64,000 nucleotides of DNA from Liolophura sinensis (taxonomy: Eukaryota; Mollusca; Polyplacophora; Chitonida; Chitonidae). A model generated the notes under the pieces. The model saw only the letters and a list, made by a program, of their open reading frames with translations, ran no database searches and was not told where the DNA came from. The translations under genes were made by a program, and so were the position numbers. Below are positions 55,511 to 64,000 of the stretch, one piece after another. How positions within the stretch are numbered: the first letter of the stretch is position 1; every line of letters begins with the position of its first letter. The DNA is taken from assembly GCF_032854445.1 (NCBI RefSeq), contig NC_088298.1:9475504-9539503 (forward strand), written 5' to 3'.

Positions 55511-58500
55511 TATTTTGGGGTGAGGGAGGAGGGGAGGGGAGTCTAAATACAACTTGTCAGACAAAATTAATACAGCTCTAAACATAAAATAGCTTGCCTG
55601 TAAGAGGCACATGAATGCGACACACAAAGACCAAATTTACAAGTAACTTTTCACATGTAGGAAGCTCACATCATGTTTACATTTATGTCTTTTCATCCTA
55701 CGCAAGAATATTACAGGTCACCAAACTGGGTGTTACATGTAAAAGTCAACGGAGCTGTGCTGTAAAGACAATGAACTGCCCCTTGGTCATCAATCAAAGT
55801 GGTAGATGTACAACTTCCTGATTGGTTACTGCACAGACTGTTCCTCCCTCTGCCGGGAATATTCTCTCCACCTGACACTCATCCCTGACTTGGGCTGTGA
55901 GGATACAAACTGCACCCCTATCACTACAACAGCTTCCCTACTTAGAACTCCCCATTTGGTGAAAGAAGAAAAACACCAGCTGTCAAGTTGTTGAGCTGGA
56001 TATCTCCACTGATGTCATTTTTGCCAGTTAAGGAAGATAATAAAAAACTAAGCCAAGAAACTGAGTAGGAAAGCCATCAATTCGGTTAAAATAGTGAGAT
56101 TACATTCGTGATTATGTAAACGGTACTTCTGTACTGGAACACGATTGGTTAAAATATAGGCAAGTGACATCATTGAACAGCCAGTCAATAATTCCATTCT
56201 TTCTGTTTCGGGTGCATTCACACAAAAACAGAAGAAAGTCTACTCACACTAGACTTCATTTTAAGATTTATTTCTGTTTATTTAGTCTAATCCTTCACAA
56301 ACAATTTTTTTGAAGCCAATAGATCAAACATATTTTCTTAAAACTTATACAGTACAGGTACACACAAATGCGTACATCTTTTCAGTTTATACTTTTTTTT
56401 TTTTCATACTGTTTCTTTCCAGCAAAACTTTCCCACTTAAGATACAGTTAGTCCTTACAGCAACACCTGCTGTGAATCTAATCTTTCATGGACCATAAAT
56501 CTGTGAGGAGGATGATAGGCTGTAAACCTCTGCCACATTACACTGCTCACAGTGACAGCATGATGGATAGCAACCTCTGCCACACACCACACACACCTCC
56601 CAGTGAGTTCACCTTCCACAGTAACTTGCTCAACAAATTTCCTCCATTTCAAACCAACATGAAGTAGATATAAAATTACCTCTGCCAATGTCCCCAGGCC
56701 CTTAACCCAAATCTCACACCCTCCATTTACCTCTTGATTCACAGGTGTTCTTAACGTAACAAATCACCCACCGATTAACCCTTGTTATGGAATATATGAT
56801 AGCATTCGGTACATGCAAGACATGATACTAGTAACTACTGTAAATCTTCAACCCACAGTGGAATTTATGCATACACTTATTTTAAAAATGACACTAAAAT
56901 GATCTTTTTTTTTCATCACTAATTAAAACTCTGCAAATTATTTCCTTGAATGTTTCAAAATATTGGCTGCAGAGGTGGTTGAAAAGGTTGAAAAATAAGG
57001 GAACTTCATTCAGAAATCAGTGTATGAACTAAACGATAAACAAAATTTACACCTGTTTGTAAAGTTCTGTTTATGGTATTTGTCCCAAGTTTTTAAAATT
57101 AAACTACATGTACATGTAGGCCTTATACAGGTACTTCTACATACATTGAAATTCCAAGAAATGAACCACAAAAAAAATCATGAATAGGATGCCTAGATAC
57201 TGAAATTCTTACCTGAAGTGTGCTCCCAGTGAAAACTTCTGGCTGGTTATTCAAAAAACCAAAACTGCTAGCATCAGTGTTTTACCAAACAAATCTGCAA
57301 AGGAGAAGACCACTTGATATTATAATAAATGACAACATGATTTTGAGCTCAGCAAATGCAAGAATTAAAAGATACAACTCCATCCAACTCAACTGGTCAT
57401 GTGGAGTTGGTTCCAGTTGCTGATGGCCAGATGACTAAGGCTGAAGCACACACTGTGTACATGTACATGTGACAACTGGTAGAAACTTTTTCTTTGGATT
57501 TCCTTAATAGCAAATAAACTTTCTGCCACTCCCATTTCGATGACGTTTCATATGACTGACTGTGATTGGCTGCAATCCTTTCTAAAGAAAGACTGTGTGT
57601 CATACATGTACGTACATGATTGCGACAAGGCTCCAGTCAGTCAGTCAGTCAGATGCAGTCGCGGATTTCTTAAAAAGCCAGAAAAATATGACCGAGTAAA
57701 ACTCGCGTCAATTCCAGTGGAGCTGCGTTGCTATGTCACACAAACAGGTGCTTGACACCTGATGCAACGGCTAAATCAAGTTTTGTCTTACGGCTAGATT
57801 TGGCATATTCGAAGCTTTACAGCAAATCTACAGACAGAATGCACAAAAAACAACATATATACGTGTACACATTCCCAGATTCTCAATGTTGGTGAGGCGA
57901 CACTTTCTCTCGACAACAAATGGCACTCAAAAAGTACTTCTGTTTCTTTTAACATTATTAGTAAAATACTTCTTTATCTGACTGGCATTTCGTGCCATGT
58001 TCATTATTGTTTAACTGAGCAGTCAGGTTTTTAAAGGAGTGGTTAAGCAACCATTACTTAAGGTCATCAGAGCTACACGATGTACTGATGGAATTTAAAC
58101 TCCTAACAAATGAGACAGCTTAAATATTCTAAACAACAGCGGTTTCTACAGTCACGTCGTCAAATTAGATCTTTTCTCAACAAGAAACCGATCGATGAAA
58201 CTGTCAGATGCTAAATTATCCGTCATGCAATGCCATAAATAACACCATCTTGTGCTGAATTGACAAACACAGGCACAAGCTAACAGGCTTTTGATTTGTG
58301 ATGGCATTATGCCACTAAGGTCTTGGAAAACACTGCCGAAATACACACGTTCAAACTTGAGGATGAATTTCCACTTGATAAAATCCACCACACCGCAAAT
58401 GTAAGCCAATTTGTCATTAGGCAAGAGTGATACATGTACTGCCTATTACGACACAGGACAAACATCCACAAGACAACGATACTTTCAGAGCTTCGTCTAG

Positions 58501-59130
58501 TGGTCGGTTTTCAAAATACAAAGAGAGGAACAAAAATAGTTCCAGAATGAAAGGCAAGCCATCTATATGCATTTATATATATCCATCCATCCAGCATTCA
58601 GCTTGCAGTTGTAGTCTTTCCTTTTGCGTCTCCTGCCTTTTCTTCTGGAGAATAAACCATAAAATTAATGAGCATGAAAAGACTCCCGATGGAGACTATA
58701 TCTGAGTAAACTGTTATCTTTGGTTGTTCAATCAAGCCAGGCATACACATATATACACATCTGTACAGTTGCTAGGCACTGGTACTGATTCACAGAATGA
58801 CATACTCATAAGCAAACATGCAGAAATTCTGATTTTGAACAGTATTTTATATGTTCTTCAAAGCTGTACTGTAGCCAGTTTTATAGGTAGACGCAACAGC
58901 AGTGCCACAGGAAAAACTGCAACCTTTGGCGAGCTCCTGACGCACTTCCCACTTGTGATGTTGAGATATGCATACCACATGATATGAATGGTCAACAGAC
59001 ATTAGACTGTGCAAATCGCCTCAGAGGCATTGTCCATTGCCAACATTATGTGCACATCTACACATGATATTGAAATGTAGATTCACCATCACAAGCCTGT
59101 ACTACCAACCCACCTTTACATTCTTGATCC
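55511..59130. other. Non-coding block
   Basis: No gene recognised. Small features: a (CAGT)n run at 57637-57655 and a complex non-repetitive stretch at 58140-58430. Open frames of 60-95 codons show no domain. Confidence 0.45.
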
Positions 59131-59133
59131 TGT

Positions 59134-59164
<31 letters not shown>

Positions 59165-59172
59165 CATATATA
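59134..59172. repeat. (CA)n-(TA)n microsatellite
   Basis: About ten CA repeats followed by ATATATATACATATATATA, directly before the 64-bp array. Confidence 0.9.
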
Positions 59173-59185
59173 TAGGGTATTCAAA

Positions 59186-60350
59186 AAGACCATGTAGCAG
59201 GCAGCAGACAGCTGTCTACAGTTGTAGCTGTAACCGTCTACTTTGGATATTCTGACCATAGCAGGCTGCAGACAGCTGTCTACAGTTGTAGCTGTAGCCG
59301 TCTACTTTGGATATTCTGACCATAGCAGGCTGCAGACAGCTGTCTACAGTTGTAGCTGTAGCCGTCTACTTTGGATATTCTGACCATAGCAGGCAGCAGA
59401 CAGCTGTCTACAGTTGTAGCTGTAGCCGTCTACTTTGGATATTCTGACCATAGCAGGCAGCAGACAGCTGTCTACAGTTGTAGCTGTAGCCGTCTACTTT
59501 GGATATTCTGACCATAGCAGGCTGCAGACAGCTGTCTACAGTTGTAGCTGTAGCCGTCTACTCTGGATATTCTGACCATAGCAGGCAGCAGGCAGCTGTC
59601 TACAGCTGTAGCTGTAGCCGTCTACTCTGGATATTCTGACCATAGCAGGCAGCAGACAGCTGTCTACAGTTGTAGCTGTAGCCGTCTACTCTGGATATTC
59701 TGACCATAGCAGGCTGCAGACAGCTGTCTACAGCTATCTCTGTAGCTGCCTACTTTGGGTATTCTGACCATAGCAGGCTGCAGACAGCTGTCTACAGTTG
59801 TAGCTGTAGCTGTCTACTCTGGATATTCTGACCATAGCAGGCTGCAGACAGCTGTCTACAGCTATCTCTGTAGCCACCTACTTTGGATATTCTGACCATA
59901 GCAGGCTGCAGACAGCTGTCTACAGTTGTAGCTGTAGCCGTCTACTCTGGATATTCTGACCATAGCAGGCTGCAGACAGCTGTCTACAGTTGTAGCTGTA
60001 GCCGTCTACTTTGGATATTCTGACCATAGCAGGCTGCAGACAGCTGTCTACAGCTATCTCTGAAGCTGCCTACTTTGGGTATTCTGACCATAGCAGGCTG
60101 CAGACAGCTGTCTACAGCTATCTCTGTAGCCGCCTACTTTGGATATTCTGACCATAGCAGGCTGCAGACAGCTGTCCACAGCTACCTCTGTAGCTGCCTA
60201 CTTTGGATATTCTGACCATAGCAGGCTGCAGACAGCTGTCTACAGCCATCCCTGTAGCCGTCTACTTTGGATATTCTGACCATAGCAGGCTGCAGACAGC
60301 TGTCTACAGTTGTAGCTGTAGCCGTCTACCTTGGATATTCTGACCATTCA
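59186..60350. repeat. 64-bp minisatellite with palindromic CAGCTG, about 18 units
   Basis: 64-bp unit: GCAGGCTGCAGACAGCTGTC, then TACAGTTGTAGCTGTAGCCG and TCTACTTTGGATATTCTGAC. Nearly every unit has the perfect 10-bp palindrome GACAGCTGTC, and CTACAG/CTGTAG can pair as a 6-bp hairpin. Two subtypes occur (TTGTAGCTGTAG and CTATCTCTGTAG); the second appears only from about 59730 on. Confidence 0.95.
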
Positions 60351-62260
60351 AAACAACAGTAACTGTGCAAGAATCACTTTCAATTCAGCTGCCCACTTTT
60401 GATCTCTGGCCGCCCTCTCTAATTCAAACTGAAAGCCCTGCATACACGTAACCTTGGCACATGGATGAACAACTAAATTTAAACTGAACTTATTTCTTGA
60501 TTCAACTTATATCACGACTTATCACTAGCAGAACCGTCATGGCTTGTACTCTTCCAAAACTTCGGAAATCTATTTTTCTCAACGTTCCGTTTTCTTATCG
60601 CAGTAATCTACACTGTACAAGTACATGTACATAGCATCCTATCAAAACCTAAAACCCAGGGCCCCGTTGTTTGAAACTGTATTAACTAGTACTGGTATTA
60701 AGTCATATTTTGTATTTAAATTTTTTAGCCAAACTCAATGCAACCAATGCAGTTCTCCAAAGCCAAAGTATAACAGCAGCAGATTTAGTTCATATTTAAT
60801 ATTATGTTAACCCACCTTTTTTTTTAAGCTAAGTACAAAATTGAGGACTTGGTTTAAACTTAAGTATGATATTAAGCCTTGAACCAGTTTTGAACAACCA
60901 GGCCCTGATGTCCAACATACACATCTAACATCCAAGTCTTTCAACACACACCAGAAAGAACCACCCAGAAATGAGCAGCCTTGTCTGAAAGGTCATTTCA
61001 TTCGATTCCAAATATATTTTTGTTTATTTCATGATATCTTCCTCGATGAATCAGGTGTTTTTGGCATTTTAAAATGGGCTGTCTGGGCTACAAAGAACAA
61101 GTTAAAGCACAGTAGTAATGTCCCATTATTTTGCTATCCACAAAATATGGTTGCTTCAATTGAACGTATTGCACAGATTATATTCATGTGACATTCAAGT
61201 TTAGCAGCTTAAAATCTAGTTTGAAACAATTTAGATCCTACCTGGCTCCGTTTTGATACCAGATGGACATGATGCAATACATTCACACCAACTGACAAGG
61301 GAACAACTACAATTATCAGGAACTTTACAGTAGCCTAGAGGGACTAGCTTTACACTAAATACAGTCATTACAGAGATTTACGGGGTGCTGTTTTCAATGT
61401 TCCCGGTAGGTCTGATTACCAACACACACCTGACACAACCTGGCACATCCTTAACTTTTGGGGGTCTCTTACATCGAGTCTGCTTCAGTTAGTTGCTACA
61501 TACACCCCCAAAGGCCACTAAATCTTACAGGGTTTCATTAACAAGGGTTAAATTTCAGGTAATGTTAATATCAGGGACTTGTACATGTGTACCTATAGAT
61601 GTACCGTTAATAACCTAAAACTTCGCCAAAAAAGAATTACATTTTTAAAAGCAAATAAATGTTTTGAAATATTACTTTTGGCAACTGACATTGATATTTT
61701 TGTTTTTCAGTATCAGGATGTCATCCTTCCATACAAATAGAACACATCTTTCTAAGACCAACAATTCTCAGCATTGGGTAAAATATGCAACTCCAGTCAC
61801 GGGCGAAGTTTTTGGTCATTTATCCTAATGTCAGGTAGAAGCAATGTTAATCTCAGGTAATGTTAACTTTATGTGGGCTGTGTCACCTTACATGATAAAT
61901 TTTCGCGTAATAAACGTCTCTCAGGTGAAGCTTCAACACAAACTCTGTTATTATCGCATGGGCCATAATCAGAGACATGTAAGTTTTGGATGTAACACTT
62001 GCGTACCCAAACCAATCACACAGTAAGGCCACTAAATAGTAGCAACTGTAGAAAAAGAATATGACAGTTCACCAATAAAAAGTTAAACTTTCGTACGACC
62101 TTCTTTCCTTCACTGGCATAAAGATCTGTCAGAGTATCATTTGTTATTACAATTCTCTAAAATTTCTTTAATCATTATCACAATGCCATCTTTAAAGTTT
62201 ATAATCTGAGCCTTCAATTTTTTTTTTCTACATACATGTACATGCATGGCCCTGATCAGG
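60351..62260. other. Non-coding block
   Basis: Contains an old dispersed repeat (61610-61830) related to 22945-23560. No gene recognised. Confidence 0.5.
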
Positions 62261-62261
62261 T

Positions 62262-62469
62262 TTATTTATTTATTTATTTATATATTTATTTCATTTTATG
62301 TTTCACGCTGTACTCAAGACTATTTCATTTGTATGACGACGGCCAGCATTATGATGGGGGAAAACCAGGTAGACTCCGAGGGAAAACCCACGACCTTCCG
62401 CGGGTTGCTGGCAGACCTTCGCACATACAGCCAGAGAGGAAGGCAGCAAATAGCTGGATTTGAACTCAC
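62262..62469 (-). mobile_element. SINE family 1, interrupted by SINE family 2
   Basis: (TTTA)n tail, CGCTGTACTCAAGACTATTT, core TTTGTATGACGACGGCC, body to GGATTTGAACTCACTG. It stops within the B-box region exactly at the target duplication of the next element, so the head was displaced or lost. Confidence 0.83.
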
Positions 62470-62841
62470 TGACATGTACATTTGAGTGCGTGCTTGGGGT
62501 TTAATGTCGTACTTAACAATTTTTCATATGATGACGAAGGAATCCTTAGAGTCTATGTAATGTGCCTCCTTTTTGCAGGATGGATTTCCATCGCTCTTTT
62601 ATGTAGAGCTGCTTACTGAGACGACTTACCAAAGGCAAGTAAGCCGCACCGCCAGAGCCAGTATACTGATACAGGTCAACCAGTCGTTACACCATCCCCT
62701 TCAAGGTGAACCTCAAGCAAGGGTGTAACTTTCTCTTTTAAGGCCTTAAATGTGACTTGACCCAGGATTGACCCTGGATCTGCCGCCTCACGAAGACGGA
62801 CGCTCTACCAACAGTGCTAACGGGGCCGGTGACATGTACAT
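62470..62841 (-). mobile_element. Full-length SINE family 2 with 12-bp target duplication
   Basis: Flanked by exact TGACATGTACAT (62470-62481 and 62830-62841). On the minus strand the head reads CGGCCCCGTTAGCACTGTTG with A-box TAGCACTGTTGGTAGAGC and B-box-like GGGTCAATCC. A long body follows, then the core CATATGAAAAATTG region and a 3' end CCCCAAGCACGCACTCA. This is the reference copy for the family; 11289-11483 and 32381-32550 lack the head. Confidence 0.88.
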
Positions 62842-63537
62842 GTATGAGTATATAATAATATAATATAATATAATATAATACTGTGATACCTTGAAAACAC
62901 ATAGCACAGAAGATGGTGAAATTTCTATATAATTCAAGCAAAAGAAAAAAAATTATTGAGACAAACATATTTGTGATTGGTAATGAACAAGATTCTGGTG
63001 AGGGTGATAGTCCTCTTTGGTTTGTTGACAGATAAACCCGCTTTCCTTTAATAATAAACACCTTTCACTTTCACTGGTTGTCTGTGAGAGTAATGCATTT
63101 TTAAAGTCTTTTAGTATAATAAATACATGTATCAAAGATTTATAACTACTGTACTACTTAGGAACTGTATTACATAGTGTATATATGATGTATTATTGGA
63201 CTTCAACCTCTAGGCATCATTCAGCCCAGGCTATACTTTTTCCTCTAAATTGTAACTACTGGGTCTTAACGTTTCAATGCTATACACTCTACATATGCCC
63301 CTGCCCCTATGATGCTTGATAAACCTTATCGCTTGTATCTTAAGGAGGTACATGGAAGTTCTACATTTCAATTCTAGGGTTTCTAATTTGAATTGGGTAT
63401 AGTTCTGCAATTTGAGTCTACACCTGGGAGACAGCCTTGGAATCCAAAAAATGTGGACAAACAAAAAATTTTAGTTCATAAAAGGGGCAATTTGACATAG
63501 TGATTTCTCGGAAAACACTACAAGCCATCTTATTCAT
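62842..63537. other. Non-coding, possible 3' flank of a right-edge gene
   Basis: Starts with a (TAATA)n run (62850-62880). No repeats or exons recognised. If the segment ending at 63538 is a last exon, part of this is its 3' UTR; I saw no nearby perfect AATAAA on the minus strand. Confidence 0.4.
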
Positions 63538-63743
63538 TTAAAAATAATAATTAGCACATGCAAACTGCTCATCATTCATCTTGAATACTGAACAACAATC
63601 TTGCTGTCTGGCACGGGCTTGGATTCCACCACCAACACAGACTCCAATTACGTAAGTTGGTTCCATGTCGTCGGGACGTCTAAAATCAATAGCAGTTTGA
63701 CTACAAACTGGTCCCGTTAGAGTAATAACGCATTCATTGGCGG
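63538..63743 (-). CDS. Possible last exon of an unknown cysteine-rich protein
   Basis: Minus-strand open segment after a good acceptor (TTTGCTTCAG at 63744), ending TAA at 63538. It would encode about 68 residues with six cysteines (in NECV, PVCS, GVCV, QDCC and FACA), a GVCVGGGIQARARQQ stretch, and the end MNDEQFACANYYF. Codon use is mixed and balanced, unlike the AT-driven chance frames nearby. The Cys pattern suggests a secreted or extracellular domain. I do not recognise the family. The remaining exons would lie beyond the right edge. Confidence 0.35.
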
Positions 63744-64000
63744 CTGAAGCAAACACAACAACTACACTTAAACACAGCTACGTAAGTGACTGTCTTCGAG
63801 GGAATAAAACAAAGCTGGCTAACCACCCCACGTGGCAAGATTTCAGTGTTATATACCTATCACTGGCCAAATTAACAGACAAAACAGATAAATTATGATG
63901 CATGGATCCTTGGTCACCGTGTACATGTAAAGGTATTACCCACAGAAACACTTAATATTTCCCTCACAACAAACAAGCAAATATACATACAACTGTAGTA
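63744..64000. other. Right edge, no feature seen
   Basis: AT-rich, no repeat or coding signal. It would be intron if the neighbouring exon is real. Confidence 0.4.

Noticed and set aside
62740-62830. Second tRNA-gene candidate on the minus strand
   Set aside because: It is the head of a full-length SINE family 2 copy flanked by a 12-bp target duplication.

Overview
The window is animal nuclear DNA, AT-rich and full of interspersed and tandem repeats. It is most likely from a mollusc. That guess rests on the style of the tRNA-derived SINEs (from memory of molluscan genomes, not checked) and on an invertebrate-type retinoic acid receptor; the species cannot be fixed from the sequence.

The one clearly recognisable gene is a retinoic acid receptor (RAR, nuclear receptor family NR1B) on the minus strand. 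I rebuilt nine coding exons from splice sites, phase and family knowledge: 17879-17792 (start, A/B domain), 14738-14616 (A/B), 13351-13176 (first zinc finger), 12784-12643 (second zinc finger), 10513-10311 (hinge), 9633-9460, 5727-5523, 4635-4476 (ligand-binding domain) and 2661-2561 (AF-2 helix and stop). Every junction is GT-AG and every phase joins except one. The exons add up to 1372 nt, one base too many. The extra base is best explained by a C triplet at 4620-4622, and removing it gives 456 aa, the usual RAR length. A possible non-coding 5' exon lies at 19706-19572 and a weaker one at 35543-35437. A cysteine-rich open segment ending at 63538 may be the last exon of a second minus-strand gene entering from the right edge.

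The RAR introns hold large minisatellites. A 69-bp array (6023-6995) and a 75-bp array (7768-9460) lie in one intron. The 75-bp array starts exactly at the 5' splice site of the exon ending at 9460, so every unit repeats that splice site. This is the most unusual structure in the window. The introns also hold nuclear-receptor-type half-site clusters: three half-sites spaced by 1 bp (13153-13172), a perfect DR4 (14374-14389) inside a foldback element, and an everted cluster (15749-15769).

From about 20 kb to the right end I see no convincing gene body. The region holds at least three tRNA-derived SINE families that share a short central core, a truncated LINE 3' end, a ~490-bp dispersed duplicate, a local 190-bp duplication, and five more tandem arrays: 82 bp at 28.0-30.0 kb, 28 bp at 31.7-31.9 kb, ~55 bp with C-tracts at 49.0-50.3 kb, ~37 bp at 55.0-55.5 kb and 64 bp at 59.2-60.3 kb. 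Several produce long open frames only because the unit lacks stops or its length is a multiple of three.
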